From contig JAJEEU010000024.1 in NCBI GenBank assembly GCA_022820825.1, positions 89,996 through 153,995 of the forward strand: a DNA stretch of 64,000 nucleotides, written 5' to 3'. Position 1 is the stretch's first letter. Each line of letters starts with the position of its first letter. The notes under the pieces were generated by a model. That model made no database searches, was not told where the DNA came from, and worked only from the letters and a program-made list of their open reading frames with translations. Of this stretch, positions 45,233 through 55,957 are shown piece by piece. Source of the DNA: Vicinamibacteria bacterium. GTDB taxonomy: Bacteria; Acidobacteriota; Vicinamibacteria; Vicinamibacterales; UBA8438. The position numbers and the translations under genes were made by a program.

Positions 45233-46928
45233 ACACCGGCCGCGGGCCGCCCGCCGCGAGATCCCAACTGAGCTCGTACACCAGTTGCACCACGCGCGCC
45301 ATCTTTTCGTACTCGAGCGTGTCGGGGTGATCCCGCTCCGTGTGGTAATCGGGATGGAGGCCCGTGTGCACGAATATGGCCGGCACCTCGTTGAAGAGGA
45401 ACGGCCAGTGGTCGCTGCGCCGGAGGAGGTTGGAGCGGTTGTTGTCGTAGCGGAACCGCAGGTCCAGGCCGGCGGTCCGGTTCGCGGCGCTGGTGGCTGC
45501 GCGCAGGTCGTCGCTGTAGGTCGAGCCGATGATGTTCACGGCGTTGCGGTTCGATTCCGCCGTCTGCGGCTCGAGACCGGCGAAACGGTAGCCCCCGCCC
45601 GCCGGCACCTCTTCGCTGCGTCCGATCATGTCCATGTTGACGACCGCCACCGTGTCCTCGAGCGGCGCGAGCGGTTGCTCGGCGTAGCCCCAGGCGCCCA
45701 GCAGGCCCTGTTCCTCGGCATTCCACGCGGCGAGGAGGATCGAGCGCCGCGGCCGCCGGCCGGCGCGCGCCGCCACGCCGTACGCCTCGGCTATCTCCAG
45801 GAGGCCGGCCACGCCCGAGGCGTTGTCGTCGCCCCCGTTGAAGATGCGCTCCCCGATCGCGCCCTCGTGGTCGTAGTGGGCACAGATGATGATCCACTCG
45901 TCCCGCAGCTCCGGATCCGCACCCTCGATGAGCCCGACCACGTTGTCGACCGGCGTGGTCGCGTGCCGCACCCGCACCGTCACGTCCAGCTCGACGTCGG
46001 GCAACTCCACCACCGCGCCGCCGCCGGCCGTTTCCGCGTGCGCCCCCAGCTCCTGCAGCGTCCGGTCTGCCGCCCCGGCCAGGCGTTCCGCCAGCGCAGC
46101 GGAGATGCGCACAACCGGAATCTGCACCCGGTCCAGCCACGCGGCGAGCTGGTAAGGGGGCACGCGCGGCCGGCTGCGCGGCCAGTAGCGGCCCGCAAGT
46201 TCCGGAACGGTCCACCACCGCGTGTGGTTGTGCACGTCCGGGGCAATGGCGACCGCGACGGCGCCGCGCCGTTGCGCCTCCAGCGCCTTGCGGATGGCCG
46301 CTCCGTGCTCCGACGTGACGATCCCGGCGAAGGGGCTCTGCGGGTCGAACTCGCCCGGCTCGTGCTCCAGCAGGAGGACCACCTTGCCGGCGACGTCCGC
46401 CTCACGGTAGTCGTCGTGCTCCAGCCCGTCGGCGGTGATGCCGAATCCGGCGAACACGACCGGCCCGGCGGCGCTGCCGGATGCGCTGAACGGAGCGGGA
46501 ATGAAGTCGCGGGACAGCTCGGCCGCCTCCGTCTCCGGCCCCACCTGCGCCTGCAGCGTGCTGCCCGGTTCCTGCGCCGCGACGAGCAGATCGACCGCAT
46601 GGCGGTAGCTCCCCCCCGCGCCGACGGCGCGCAGTCCGTGGCGCCGGAACGCATCCGCGATGTACCGCGCGGCCGCCTCGTTCCCGGGCGTGGCGGTCAG
46701 CCGGCCGCCCATCGCATCGGAGGCAAGATGCGCCACCTCGCGCTGCAGATCGGCCGCGGTGATCGACGCCGCCGAAGGCTCCTGGCGGGCAGCCGAAGGC
46801 GGCTGGCCGAGGGCCGAAGGCGGCAGCAGGAGCAACCCGGCGGCGGCGATCAGTCCGGCCGCCGCCACGCCGCCGGCGACTCCCGCGCGAATCCCGTGCG
46901 TGGTCCACACCCGGCGGGCAAGCATCAT
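45213..46928 (-). CDS. M28 family zinc peptidase, exported
   Basis: Exported aminopeptidase of 571 residues, distinct from the M28/PDZ protein at 34.8 kb. A signal segment (VAAAGLIAAAGLLLLPPSALGQ) is followed by a PA-like insert and the M28 core: ICAHYDHEG, NGGDDNASGVAG, WNAEEQGLLGAWG, NMDMIGRS and HPDYHTERDHPDTLEYEK with the last zinc His. ATG 46928 overlaps the TGA stop of the abgT gene, so it is coupled to that transporter. The C terminus overlaps aat by 20 bases on the other strand. Confidence 0.9.
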   Translation of the reverse strand: MMLARRVWTTHGIRAGVAGGVAAAGLIAAAGLLLLPPSALGQPPSAARQEPSAASITAADLQREVAHLASDAMGGRLTATPGNEAAARYIADAFRRHGLRAVGAGGSYRHAVDLLVAAQEPGSTLQAQVGPETEAAELSRDFIPAPFSASGSAAGPVVFAGFGITADGLEHDDYREADVAGKVVLLLEHEPGEFDPQSPFAGIVTSEHGAAIRKALEAQRRGAVAVAIAPDVHNHTRWWTVPELAGRYWPRSRPRVPPYQLAAWLDRVQIPVVRISAALAERLAGAADRTLQELGAHAETAGGGAVVELPDVELDVTVRVRHATTPVDNVVGLIEGADPELRDEWIIICAHYDHEGAIGERIFNGGDDNASGVAGLLEIAEAYGVAARAGRRPRRSILLAAWNAEEQGLLGAWGYAEQPLAPLEDTVAVVNMDMIGRSEEVPAGGGYRFAGLEPQTAESNRNAVNIIGSTYSDDLRAATSAANRTAGLDLRFRYDNNRSNLLRRSDHWPFLFNEVPAIFVHTGLHPDYHTERDHPDTLEYEKMARVVQLVYELSWDLAAGGPRPVFNPPAP

Positions 46929-48454
46929 CACAGGTACAGGCTGGCGCCCGGCCCCACCGGCAATCCGAGCGCCATCCAGGCGACGAGCAGGCAGGACCAG
47001 ACCACCAGGAACACGATGGTATACGGCAGCATGGTGGCGACCACCGTGCCGATCCCCGAGCGCTTGTCGTACTTCTCGAAGAACGCGACGATCAGCGCGA
47101 AGTACGACATCATCGGCGCTATCACGTTCGTCGTGCTGTCGCCGATGCGGTAGGCCACCTGGGTCAGCTCGGGGGCGTAGCCCAGCAGCATGAACATCGG
47201 CACGAACACGGGCGCCATCACCGCCCACTTGGCGGAAGCGCTGCCCATGACCAGGTTGATGACGGCCGACAGCACGACGAACGCCAGCATCAGGGGGATG
47301 CCGCCCAGCCCGGACGCCCGCAGCGTATCCGCGCCCTTCACGGCGACTATCAGGCCGAGGTTCGACCAGTTGAAGTAGGCCACGAACTGCGCGGCGAAGA
47401 ACACGAGCACCAGGTACGTGCCCAGCGTGCCGATCGTGGTGCCCATGCCGTTCATGACGTCCGTGTCGTTGCTGAACTTGCCGGCGCCGACGCCGTACGC
47501 CACGCCGACGGCCGTGCCGCCCAGGAAGATGAAGGCCACGATCCCGGAGAGGAAGGGAGACCGCAATATCTCGCCGGTCCCCGGATTGCGCAGGAAACCG
47601 TCGGCGGGCACGACTCCCCACAACAGGAACGCGCAGAACGCCAGCGCGGCCACCGCGGCGAAGCGCAGGCCGCGCCGTTCCTCCGCGCTGAGCCGGTCGA
47701 GGCCGGCCGGCCGCTCCGCGCCTTCGTAGGGCCCCAGCCGCGGCACGACGATGCGCTCGGTGACCCACGTGCCGGCCGCGGCCACGATGAACGTCGACGC
47801 AACCATGAAGAAGTAGTTCGCCGCCGGGTTGACCTGGTAGCTCGCGTCCACGATGTGGGCGGCCTCTTCGGACAGGCCCGCCAGCAGCGGATCGATCGTG
47901 CCCAGCAGCAGGTTGGCGCTGTAGCCGCCCGACACCCCCGCAAACGCGGCGGCCAGCCCGGCGATGGGATGCCGGCCGGCGCCCAGGAAGATGATGCCGC
48001 CCAGCGGCACGAGCAGCACGTAGCCGATCTCGCTCGCCGCGTTCGACAGCACGCCCGCCAGCACGATGACGAACGTGAGCAGGCGGGCCGGCGCGGAGAG
48101 CACGAGCATCCGCAGTGCGGCGCCGATCAGGCCGCTCGCTTCCATCACGCCGATGCCGAGCATCGCCACCAGCACCGTGCCGAGCGGCGCGAACCCGGTG
48201 AAGTTGGTCACCATCTCCGTCAGGATGCGATGGAAGCCGGCGACGGTCAGCAGGTTGGCCGGCCGCACGGTCTCGCCGGTGCCCGGATGCACCACTTCGA
48301 GGTCCATCGTCGCGGCCACGCCCGACGCCACGACCGTGAGCAGGGCCAGAATCGCGAAGATGGTGGCAGGGTGCGGAAGGGCGTTGCCGACGCGCTCGAT
48401 CGTGCCCAGAAACACGCTGGTCCAGTCGCCGAGCCGCGCCAGACGCTTCGCCAT
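46928..48454 (-). CDS. AbgT family transporter
   Basis: Inner-membrane carrier of 508 residues, related to AbgT (p-aminobenzoyl-glutamate uptake) and MtrF (drug efflux). Typical stretches are [21 protein letters not shown] near the start, [59 protein letters not shown] and a C-terminal [28 protein letters not shown]. It is coupled to the M28 peptidase that follows, suggesting peptide or folate-catabolite uptake with hydrolysis, but this is inference. Confidence 0.9.
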   Translation of the reverse strand: MAKRLARLGDWTSVFLGTIERVGNALPHPATIFAILALLTVVASGVAATMDLEVVHPGTGETVRPANLLTVAGFHRILTEMVTNFTGFAPLGTVLVAMLGIGVMEASGLIGAALRMLVLSAPARLLTFVIVLAGVLSNAASEIGYVLLVPLGGIIFLGAGRHPIAGLAAAFAGVSGGYSANLLLGTIDPLLAGLSEEAAHIVDASYQVNPAANYFFMVASTFIVAAAGTWVTERIVVPRLGPYEGAERPAGLDRLSAEERRGLRFAAVAALAFCAFLLWGVVPADGFLRNPGTGEILRSPFLSGIVAFIFLGGTAVGVAYGVGAGKFSNDTDVMNGMGTTIGTLGTYLVLVFFAAQFVAYFNWSNLGLIVAVKGADTLRASGLGGIPLMLAFVVLSAVINLVMGSASAKWAVMAPVFVPMFMLLGYAPELTQVAYRIGDSTTNVIAPMMSYFALIVAFFEKYDKRSGIGTVVATMLPYTIVFLVVWSCLLVAWMALGLPVGPGASLYL

Positions 48455-48489
48455 CGAAGTGATATCCTACTTGCTTTCAGGCCCCACCA

Positions 48490-48903
48490 ATGCCGGAGCC
48501 ACCGGACGAATCCTCCCGTGTGGAGCAGCAGCGCCGCGTGGCCGCGACCATCGGCGCCGACGTGGCCGTCCGCCATATCTTCCTGTGCTGTGACCAGACG
48601 AACCCCAAGTGCTGCGCGCAGGATTGCGGCCTGGCCGCCTGGGCGTACCTGAAGAAACGTCTCCGCGATCTCGGCCTGTCCGAGCGCGGCGGGGTGCTGC
48701 GCACCAAGGCGAACTGCCTGCGGATCTGCGAGGACGGCCCGATTGCGCTCGTCTATCCGGAGGGGGCGTGGTACCGGCGCTGCGATCCGCCGGCCCTGGA
48801 GCGGATCATCCGGGAGCACCTGATCGGCGGCCAGGTGGTCGAGAGCCTGCTGATCGTCGGGCATGCGCCCGGCGGCGGACCGGACGGCCACCTGCCGGAG
48901 TGA
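48490..48903 (+). CDS. Thioredoxin-like 2Fe-2S ferredoxin-type protein
   Basis: A 137-residue protein with Cys at positions 33, 34, 41, 42, 46, 76, 80 and 98. The pattern [14 protein letters not shown] followed by CLRIC and [12 protein letters not shown] fits the thioredoxin-like 2Fe-2S ferredoxins; four of the Cys are expected to bind the cluster. It may serve as an electron carrier in the cytoplasm. It is divergent from abgT and lies nine bases before the aldolase gene. Confidence 0.85.
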   Translation: MPEPPDESSRVEQQRRVAATIGADVAVRHIFLCCDQTNPKCCAQDCGLAAWAYLKKRLRDLGLSERGGVLRTKANCLRICEDGPIALVYPEGAWYRRCDPPALERIIREHLIGGQVVESLLIVGHAPGGGPDGHLPE

Positions 48904-48911
48904 TTGGAGAA

Positions 48912-49796
48912 ATGGATCTACGAGGCGTCTTCCCGCCGATCCCCACGCCGTTTCGTGACGGCGCTGTCGACACCGCGGCCCTCGCCGCCAATTGCGAGCG
49001 CTGGATGGGGACCGGCCTGCGCGGCCTGGTCGTGCTGGGATCGAATGGCGAGGCGCCGCTCCTCGACGACGCCGAATCCGACCGCGTCATCGCGGCCGCC
49101 CGCGAGCGGGTGCCGGCGGGGCGCCTGCTGATTGCCGGCGTGGCGCGGGAATCCACCGCGGGGACCGTCAGCGCCGCGGCGCGCGCCGGCGCCCTCGGTG
49201 CGGACGCCGTGCTCGTCCGCACCCCGGCGTTCTTCAAGACGCTGCTGACCGGGGACGCGCTGACGCGGCACTACGCGGCCGTGGCCGACGCCGCGCCGGT
49301 GCCGGTGCTGCTGTACAACTTCACCGCCCTGACGGGTGTGACCCTCCCCGTGTCGGCGGCGGCGCGGCTGGCGGACCATCCGAACATCATCGGGATGAAG
49401 GAGTCGGGCTCCGACATCGCGTTCATCTCGGCGCTGATCGACGAGACGCCCGATGACTTCAGCGTGCTGGCCGGCTCGGCGCCGGTGTTCTACGCCAGCC
49501 TGGTGTCGGGCGCCGCCGGCGGCATCCTGGCCCTCGCGAGCGCCGTCCCGAACCTGTGCGTCGAGTTGTTCGATCTCGTAGCCGCGGGACGCCTGGAGGA
49601 GGCGCGCAGCCTGCAGCGGCGCCTCACGCCGCTGGCCCGCCTGCTGACCCGCGTCCACGGCGTGCCGGGCCTCAAGGCGGCGCTGGACATCGCGGGCTAC
49701 GCCGGCGGCGATCCCCGCCCGCCGCTGCTGCCGGCGGGACCGGCCGCCGTGGAGGAAATACGCAAGGGAATGGAGGCCGTGCATGCGCCTGCCTAG
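48912..49796 (+). CDS. DapA-family aldolase/lyase
   Basis: Schiff-base aldolase of the dihydrodipicolinate synthase family, 294 residues from ATG 48912. It has the phosphate-loop-like LGSNGEAPLLDDAE, the Tyr in VLLYNFTALTG, the Schiff-base Lys in NIIGMKESGSD, and AGSAPVFYASLVSGAAGGILALA. The wording around the Lys and the GSNGE motif is closer to 4-hydroxy-2-oxoglutarate aldolases than to true DapA, but this needs a tree. lysA at 57 kb is not linked to it. Its end overlaps the M48 gene by 14 bases. Confidence 0.85.
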   Translation: MDLRGVFPPIPTPFRDGAVDTAALAANCERWMGTGLRGLVVLGSNGEAPLLDDAESDRVIAAARERVPAGRLLIAGVARESTAGTVSAAARAGALGADAVLVRTPAFFKTLLTGDALTRHYAAVADAAPVPVLLYNFTALTGVTLPVSAAARLADHPNIIGMKESGSDIAFISALIDETPDDFSVLAGSAPVFYASLVSGAAGGILALASAVPNLCVELFDLVAAGRLEEARSLQRRLTPLARLLTRVHGVPGLKAALDIAGYAGGDPRPPLLPAGPAAVEEIRKGMEAVHAPA

Positions 49797-51273
49797 CCGG
49801 GCCGGCCGGGCGACGACCGCGGCCGCGGCGCTGCTGCTGGCCGGCTGCGCCACCAATCCGGTGACGGGCGGCCGCGAGTTCAGCCTGATGACCGAGGGAC
49901 AGGAGGTCTCGATCGGCCGCGACGCGGACGAGCAGATACGCGAGCAGATGGGCTTGTACGACTCGCCGGCGCTGCAGGGGTACGTCGCGGACCTCGGCCA
50001 CCGCCTGGCGGCGCTGTCGCACCGGCCCAATCTGCCGTGGCAGTTCGCGGTCGTCGACTCGCCGGCGGTCAACGCGTTCGCGCTGCCGGGCGGCTACATC
50101 TACCTCACGCGCGGCATACTGGCGTACCTGGGCGACGAGGCGGAGCTGGCCGGCGTGCTGGGTCACGAGATCGGCCACGTCACCGCCCGCCACTCGGTGC
50201 AGGCGTATACGCGGGCCACGGGCGCGCAGTTCGGCCTGCTGCTGGGCCAGATCTTCGTGCCGGCGATGCGCGCCAATCCCTACGGCGGGCCGGGCCTGGC
50301 GGACGCCGCCGGCTACGGACTCGGGGTGCTGATGCTCAGGTTCGGGCGCGACGACGAGATCCAGGCCGACCGGCTGGGCGCGGAGTACTCCGCCGCCGGC
50401 GGGTGGCATCCCGCCGGCGTGGCCGGCATGCTGTCCACGCTCGGCCGTATCAGCGAGCAGAGCGACCGGCGCGGCGTGCCCAACTGGCTGTCGACGCACC
50501 CGGAGCCGGCAGCCCGCGTCGGCGACGTGGCGCCCACCGTCGCCCGGCTGCTCGAGACGGCCGAGGCTTCCACCCTGCGGGTCGACCGTTCCGGCTACCT
50601 GGAGCGGATCGTGGGGGTCCGTTTCGGGGACAACCCGGAAGAGGGGATAGCGCGGGGCCGCGAGTTCGTCCATCCGGTGCTGCGGTTCGGCGTCGAGTTT
50701 CCCCGGGGCTGGGAAATCCGGAACAGCCCCACGGTGGTCGTGGCCAGCCGGCCCGACCGCGGGGCGTACATGGCGCTGCAACTGGCGGAGGAGGGGCAGT
50801 CGGCCGCGCTCCAGGAGATCGCCCGGCGCGACACGCCGCGCGACGCGCGCAACGTCTCCGGCAGCGCCGCGACGATCAACGGCCTGGAAGCGCACATCCG
50901 GTCGTACCAGCGCGACGTGGACGACATCGGACCGGCGGCGGTGCGGGCGGCGTACGTGCGCCACGACGGGCGGGTCTACGTGCTGGGCGGGGTAATCCCG
51001 GTGGCGGACTTCACGCGGCTGGAGCGTGCGGTCGACAGCAGCATCCGGTCCTTCAGGGGCTTGACCGCGGAGGAGGTAGAGAGCATCCTGCCCAACGAGA
51101 TCGCGCTGTACGAGGCCGTCGCCGGCGATACGTGGGAGCGGATCGCGCAGCAGGCCGGCGGCGAGCTCGTGCCCGCGGCGACGCTGGCGATCATGAACGG
51201 CCACGCGCCGGACGAGCCGCCGGTAGCCGGCGTCCGTCTGAAAATCGTCGTCCAGGGCCAGCCGGTAGGTTAG
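49783..51273 (+). CDS. M48 family metalloprotease, lipoprotein
   Basis: Periplasmic zinc protease of 496 residues, BepA/LoiP-like, probably acting in outer-membrane protein quality control. The signal ends LLLAGC, a clean lipobox (Cys22 or so). The zinc motif is GHEIGHVTARHS (HExxH) and the third ligand Glu is in DDEIQADRLGAEY. The C-terminal third is a separate domain (FVHPVLRFGVEFPRGWEIRNS onward), ending in a LysM-like or PPR-like AGDTWERIAQQAGGELV segment. Start ATG 49783 lies in the end of the aldolase gene. Confidence 0.9.
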   Translation: MRLPSRAGRATTAAAALLLAGCATNPVTGGREFSLMTEGQEVSIGRDADEQIREQMGLYDSPALQGYVADLGHRLAALSHRPNLPWQFAVVDSPAVNAFALPGGYIYLTRGILAYLGDEAELAGVLGHEIGHVTARHSVQAYTRATGAQFGLLLGQIFVPAMRANPYGGPGLADAAGYGLGVLMLRFGRDDEIQADRLGAEYSAAGGWHPAGVAGMLSTLGRISEQSDRRGVPNWLSTHPEPAARVGDVAPTVARLLETAEASTLRVDRSGYLERIVGVRFGDNPEEGIARGREFVHPVLRFGVEFPRGWEIRNSPTVVVASRPDRGAYMALQLAEEGQSAALQEIARRDTPRDARNVSGSAATINGLEAHIRSYQRDVDDIGPAAVRAAYVRHDGRVYVLGGVIPVADFTRLERAVDSSIRSFRGLTAEEVESILPNEIALYEAVAGDTWERIAQQAGGELVPAATLAIMNGHAPDEPPVAGVRLKIVVQGQPVG

Positions 51274-51321
51274 CGCGTGCGACCGGTTTGCTGAACGGAG
51301 CCTGCCCTGCTGTTTGAATTT

Positions 51322-51452
51322 GGAAGGGGACGGTGTTCAAAAAGAGCGACCGTTCCCTAGCCGCGCACGGCGCGGCCCGCCGGCCACGGAGTGGGGCGAA
51401 GGGGTCCCCGCGAGTGGCCGGCGGGGGTTTGGGGCGCAGCCCCATCCAACGA
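51322..51452. repeat. Dispersed palindromic repeat, copy B
   Basis: The block 51359-51452 matches copy A (11065-11158) at 92 of 94 positions. It is preceded by the shared GGAAGGGGACG (51322-51332) and a stem, GGGGACGGT (51326-51334) with ACCGTTCCC (51349-51357), whose loop differs from copy A. It fills most of the 199-base gap between the M48 gene and the HNH gene, both on the plus strand, and ends 20 bases before the HNH start. Confidence 0.8.
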
Positions 51453-51472
51453 CGATTAGAATGTGAGCGGTC

Positions 51473-52006
51473 ATGGAACAGACGTTGTTGCTCAACGCCA
51501 CGTACGAGCCGCTGAAGATCGTCGACTGGCGCAAGGCGATCACGCTGTGGTGCCAGGGCAAGGTGGAGGTGATCGCCGTCCACGACCGCGAGATCCGCTC
51601 GGTCTCGTTCAGCGTCAAGCTGCCGTCCGTCATCCGGCTGCTGCGCTACATCACCATCCGCAAGCACTTCGACCACGTCCCGTTCTCGCGCGCCAACATC
51701 TACGCGCGGGACGGCCACCGCTGCCAGTACTGCGGCCGGGAGCATCCGGTGTCGGACCTCACGTTCGACCACGTGGTCCCCGTGTCGCAGGGGGGGCGCA
51801 AGGACTGGGAGAACATCGTCACCTGCTGCGTGACCTGCAACCGCCGGAAGGGCGGCCGAACGCCCGCCCAGGCGGGACTGCGCGTCATCCGCCCTCCGCG
51901 CCGGCCCACCCGGGCGCCGGCGGTGCGGCTGACCTTCGGCCTGCGCAACGCGCCCGAGAGCTGGCGCGACTACCTGTACTGGAACGTTGAGCTCGACGAC
52001 GACTAG
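51473..52006 (+). CDS. HNH endonuclease family protein
   Basis: A 177-residue protein with a standalone HNH domain of the common bacterial type. It has the zinc-binding CQYCG, the catalytic DHVVPVSQGG with the conserved His, and NIVTCCVTCNRRKGGRTP. The N-terminal 75 residues (LLLNATYEPLKIVDWRKAITLWCQGKVEVI) are shared by this widespread subfamily, whose role is unknown and which is not usually tied to restriction modules. ATG 51473 is followed by a gene 22 bases downstream. Confidence 0.9.
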   Translation: MEQTLLLNATYEPLKIVDWRKAITLWCQGKVEVIAVHDREIRSVSFSVKLPSVIRLLRYITIRKHFDHVPFSRANIYARDGHRCQYCGREHPVSDLTFDHVVPVSQGGRKDWENIVTCCVTCNRRKGGRTPAQAGLRVIRPPRRPTRAPAVRLTFGLRNAPESWRDYLYWNVELDDD

Positions 52007-52027
52007 CCGCATCGGGCGCGGAGACCC

Positions 52028-53047
52028 ATGAGCGGGCGGTCACGGGCAGGTGCGGCTCCGCGGATCACCGCGGTTCGCCCGGCGTGCGCGGTCGAGGGCG
52101 GACGGATCACGATCGAGGGGACCGATCTGCCGTCGAACGGCGCCGGGACGCCCGAGGTGCACGTCGGGCCGCGCCAGGCCCGCGTGGTGCACGCCTCCCG
52201 GCAGGTCGTGTCCGTGATCGTCCCGGCGGGGCTCGACGGCGGCCGTACGCGGGTGCAGGTCGCCGGTGCGGAGGACGAGCAGGCGTTCGTCGACGTCGGC
52301 GTCCGAGTCGCCACCGGTCTGCACCAGGTAGACAGCCCGGCCATCGACGGTGAAGGCGTGCTCTACCTCACCTACAGCGGCGCGCGCGGGGAGCAGACGC
52401 CGGTGTCGATGTTCCGCGTCAGGCGGGACGGTTTCCGCGAGCCGTTCCTGGCGGGCATCACCAACGTGACGTCGCTGGCGTTCGCGCCGGACGGCGGGCT
52501 GCACGTCTCGAGCCGCTACGACGGCGCCGTGTACCGCGTGAGTCCGGACGGGTCGTTCGAGCGGCTCGTCTCCGACCTCGGCGTTGCCTGCGGCCTGGCC
52601 TTCAGCCCGGACGGCATGCTGTACGTCGGCGACCGCTCCGGCACGGTGTACCGCGTCGGCAGCGGCGGGGACGTCGTGCCGCTCGCGACGCTGCCGGCGA
52701 GCGTCGCCGCCTTCCATCTCGCGTGGGGACCCGACGAGGCGCTGTATGTGGCTTCGCCGACGCTCTCCACCTACGACAGCGTGTACCGGATCGACAGGAC
52801 GGGCGCCGTGGAGCCGGTCTGCTCCTGCTTCGGCCGGCCCCAGGGACTGGCGTTCGACGGGGAGGGCACGCTGCACGTGGTCGAGGCGCTGGCGGGAGCC
52901 AGCGGCGTCTACCGCGTGGCCGCGGACGGCTCGACGGCGCCCGTGCTCGCCGCGGAGGCGCTGGTGGGACTGGCGTTCGACCCCAGCGGCGGACTCGTGG
53001 TCGCCTCGAACAGCACGGCGTACCGCGTGGACGCCGGAAAGTGGTAG
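52028..53047 (+). CDS. TIG-domain and NHL-propeller protein
   Basis: A 339-residue protein. Residues 12-95 are an IPT/TIG immunoglobulin-like domain ([23 protein letters not shown], then [20 protein letters not shown]). The rest is a six-bladed NHL/SMP-30-like propeller with blades such as [43 protein letters not shown] and [13 protein letters not shown]. No signal peptide is evident, so it may be cytoplasmic, which is unusual for this pair of domains. The function is unknown. It precedes uvrA by 36 bases. Confidence 0.8.
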   Translation: MSGRSRAGAAPRITAVRPACAVEGGRITIEGTDLPSNGAGTPEVHVGPRQARVVHASRQVVSVIVPAGLDGGRTRVQVAGAEDEQAFVDVGVRVATGLHQVDSPAIDGEGVLYLTYSGARGEQTPVSMFRVRRDGFREPFLAGITNVTSLAFAPDGGLHVSSRYDGAVYRVSPDGSFERLVSDLGVACGLAFSPDGMLYVGDRSGTVYRVGSGGDVVPLATLPASVAAFHLAWGPDEALYVASPTLSTYDSVYRIDRTGAVEPVCSCFGRPQGLAFDGEGTLHVVEALAGASGVYRVAADGSTAPVLAAEALVGLAFDPSGGLVVASNSTAYRVDAGKW

Positions 53048-53083
53048 CATGGCGGATTCGGGGCCGGACAGAGGTTCCTTTCC

Positions 53084-55933
53084 GTGCAGACACCGCCGCG
53101 ATGGATTGATGTGCGCGGAGCCCGCGTACACAACCTCAAGAACATCGACGTTCGGATACCGCGCGACCGGTTCGTCGTGATCACCGGTCTGTCGGGTTCC
53201 GGAAAGTCCTCCCTCGCCTTCGACACCGTCTACGCCGAGGGGCAGCGCCGCTACGTCGAATCGCTGTCGGCGTACGCCCGCCAGTTCCTCGAGCAGGTCG
53301 AGAAGCCGGACGTCGACCAGATCGACGGCCTGTCTCCCGCCATCTCCATCGAGCAGCGCACGACCGGTTCCAACCCGCGGTCCACCGTCGGCACCGTGAC
53401 CGAGATCTACGACTACCTCCGCCTGCTCTTCGCCAACATCGGCGTGCCGCACTGCCCGTCGTGCGAGCGGGTGGTCAGCTCGCAGTCGGTCGCACAGATC
53501 GTGGAAGCCGTCATGGAGGGGCCGGCGAACGAGCGGATCAACGTCCTGGCGCCGATCGTGCGCGGACGCAAGGGCGAGTTCAAGAACGAGCTGGCGGCGC
53601 TGAAGGCCCGTGGACTGCTCAAGGTGCGGGTCGACGGCGAGGTCCACGCGCTCGACGAGACGCTGCGGCTCGACCGGCACAAGAACCACTGGATCGACGC
53701 CGTGGTGGACCGGCTCGTCGTGCGGGCCGGAGCCGAGCGGCGGCTCACACGGTCGATCGAGCTGGCCCTCACGCTGGCCGACGACGTCGTTACCGTCAAC
53801 CGGCTCGAAGGCGGCGACAGGCTGTTCTCGCGGCGGCTCGCGTGCGTTCACTGCGGCATCAACATGCCCGAGCTCACGCCGCGCGTCTTCTCCTTCAACT
53901 CCCCGCACGGCGCCTGCTCCCACTGCCAGGGCCTCGGCTCGGTGGTGGACTTCGATCCGGACAGGATCATCCCGGACGGCGGCCGTTCACTGGCAGAGGG
54001 GGCCGTGCATCCCTGGGGGCCCGCCACGGGCGGGCCGTTGCGCGATGCGCTCCGTGCGCTCGCGCGACACCACGACATCGACATCAACGCGCCGTTCGGC
54101 AAGCTCCCGCGCAAGAAGCGCGACCTGCTGCTGTACGGTCCCGATCGCCCCGGTCGCGCGGCCGGCGGCGCGCGGCGGCCGCGGCGCGCGGCTGCCCCGG
54201 ATCCGTTCGGCCGCGATTTCGAGGGCATCGTGCCGAACCTGCGCCGGCGGTACGCCGCCGGCACGTGGGCGCAGCAGGACGAGCTGGATCAGTACCGCTC
54301 ACCGCGCGTGTGCCGCGAGTGCGGCGGTGCGCGGCTGCGCGCCGAGAGCCGCGCGGTGCGGGTGCACGAGCGTGTGCTGTCCGACTACACGAGCCTGCCG
54401 ATTGCCGAGGCGCGGCGCGTCTTCGACGAGCTGCAGCTCACGGATCGGGAACGGCTCGTCGCCGACCGCGTGCTGCGCGAGATTCGCGACCGCCTGCGGT
54501 TCCTGAGCAACGTCGGCGTCGGGTACCTGTCGCTGGACCGCGGGGCGGCGACCCTGTCCGGCGGCGAGGCGCAGCGCATCCGCCTCGCCACCCAGATCGG
54601 GGCGCATCTGACGGGCGTGCTGTACGTGCTGGACGAGCCGTCGATCGGCCTGCATCAGCGCGACAACCGGCTGCTGCTGGACGCGCTCGGCCGCCTGCGC
54701 GATCTCGGCAACACCGTGGTGGTCGTGGAGCACGACGAGGAGACCATCCGTTCGGCTGACTACGTGGTCGACCTCGGGCCGGGGGCCGGTGAGCACGGCG
54801 GCCGGTTGATCTTCCAGGGCCTGCCCTCGCAACTGCTGAGCAACGGCTGCGGCTCGCTGACCGGACAGTATCTGCGCGCCGAGCGGACCATTCCGCTGCC
54901 GGCGGCGCGGCGTCCCGCGCTCAAGGGGGCCATCACGATCCGCGGCGCGCGCGCCAACAACCTGAAGAACCTCGACGTCCGGTTTCCCCTCGGCCTGCTG
55001 ATCGCCGTGACCGGCGTCAGCGGGTCGGGCAAGTCGACGCTGGTGAACGACATCCTGCACCGCGCGCTGGCGCGCGAGCTCCACGGTGCGGCCGCCGAGC
55101 CGGGCGTGCACGGACGGATCGAGGGCGCCGGCCAGGTCGACAAGGTCATCCAGATCGATCAGGCGCCCATCGGGCGCACCCCCCGCTCGAATCCGGCGAC
55201 GTATACGGGCGTCTTCACCTTCGTCCGGGAGCTGTTCTCGATGCTGCCGGAAGCGCGCGCGCGCGGGTACCGGCCGGGGCGCTTCTCGTTCAACGTCAAG
55301 GGCGGGCGGTGCGAGTCGTGCCAGGGCGGCGGCGTGAATGCGATCGAGATGCACTTTCTGCCCGACGTCTACGTGACGTGCGAGCAGTGCAAGGGACACC
55401 GCTACAATCGGGAGACGCTGGAGATCAGCTACCGGGGCGCCTCGATCGGCGACGTGCTGAACCTGACGGTCGATCAGGCCATGGAGCTGCTCGAGCACTA
55501 TCCGCCGATCGCAGCCCGGCTCCGCACGCTGCAGGACGTCGGGCTCGGTTACGTCAAGCTCGGGCAGTCGGCGACGACGCTCAGCGGGGGCGAGGCGCAG
55601 CGCGTCAAGCTGGCGAAGGAGCTGTCCAGGCGCAGCACCGGACGCACGCTGTACATCCTGGACGAGCCGACGACGGGTCTCCATTTCGAGGACACGAAGC
55701 GGCTGCTGGACGTCCTGAACCTGCTGGTCGATCAGGGCAACACCGTGATCGTCATCGAGCACCATCTGGACGTCGTGAAGACGGCCGACCACATCGTCGA
55801 CCTCGGGCCCGAGGGAGGCGGCGCAGGCGGCGCCATCGTCGCCGAGGGGACTCCGGAGGAGGTTGCTGGCGTCGACGACTCACATACGGGGCACTTTCTC
55901 CGCCCCGTCCTGAACTCTGGTCATTTCCCATAA
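53084..55933 (+). CDS. uvrA: Excinuclease ABC subunit A
   Basis: Damage-recognition ATPase of nucleotide excision repair, 949 residues from GTG 53084. Two ABC ATPase halves: Walker [10 protein letters not shown] (about 33-41) and GVSGSGKST (about 643), with signatures [12 protein letters not shown] and [12 protein letters not shown], and [13 protein letters not shown] and [12 protein letters not shown]. Zinc-binding Cys motifs are CPSC/CVHC, CSHC/CREC and CESC/CEQC. The glycine-rich [11 protein letters not shown] is near the third. A stretch of basic residues ([19 protein letters not shown], near residue 356) is an insert rich in Arg/Ala. It is followed by lpxC 24 bases on. Confidence 0.96.
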   Translation: MQTPPRWIDVRGARVHNLKNIDVRIPRDRFVVITGLSGSGKSSLAFDTVYAEGQRRYVESLSAYARQFLEQVEKPDVDQIDGLSPAISIEQRTTGSNPRSTVGTVTEIYDYLRLLFANIGVPHCPSCERVVSSQSVAQIVEAVMEGPANERINVLAPIVRGRKGEFKNELAALKARGLLKVRVDGEVHALDETLRLDRHKNHWIDAVVDRLVVRAGAERRLTRSIELALTLADDVVTVNRLEGGDRLFSRRLACVHCGINMPELTPRVFSFNSPHGACSHCQGLGSVVDFDPDRIIPDGGRSLAEGAVHPWGPATGGPLRDALRALARHHDIDINAPFGKLPRKKRDLLLYGPDRPGRAAGGARRPRRAAAPDPFGRDFEGIVPNLRRRYAAGTWAQQDELDQYRSPRVCRECGGARLRAESRAVRVHERVLSDYTSLPIAEARRVFDELQLTDRERLVADRVLREIRDRLRFLSNVGVGYLSLDRGAATLSGGEAQRIRLATQIGAHLTGVLYVLDEPSIGLHQRDNRLLLDALGRLRDLGNTVVVVEHDEETIRSADYVVDLGPGAGEHGGRLIFQGLPSQLLSNGCGSLTGQYLRAERTIPLPAARRPALKGAITIRGARANNLKNLDVRFPLGLLIAVTGVSGSGKSTLVNDILHRALARELHGAAAEPGVHGRIEGAGQVDKVIQIDQAPIGRTPRSNPATYTGVFTFVRELFSMLPEARARGYRPGRFSFNVKGGRCESCQGGGVNAIEMHFLPDVYVTCEQCKGHRYNRETLEISYRGASIGDVLNLTVDQAMELLEHYPPIAARLRTLQDVGLGYVKLGQSATTLSGGEAQRVKLAKELSRRSTGRTLYILDEPTTGLHFEDTKRLLDVLNLLVDQGNTVIVIEHHLDVVKTADHIVDLGPEGGGAGGAIVAEGTPEEVAGVDDSHTGHFLRPVLNSGHFP

Positions 55934-55957
55934 AGCGTTGTAGAATAAATCATTACC

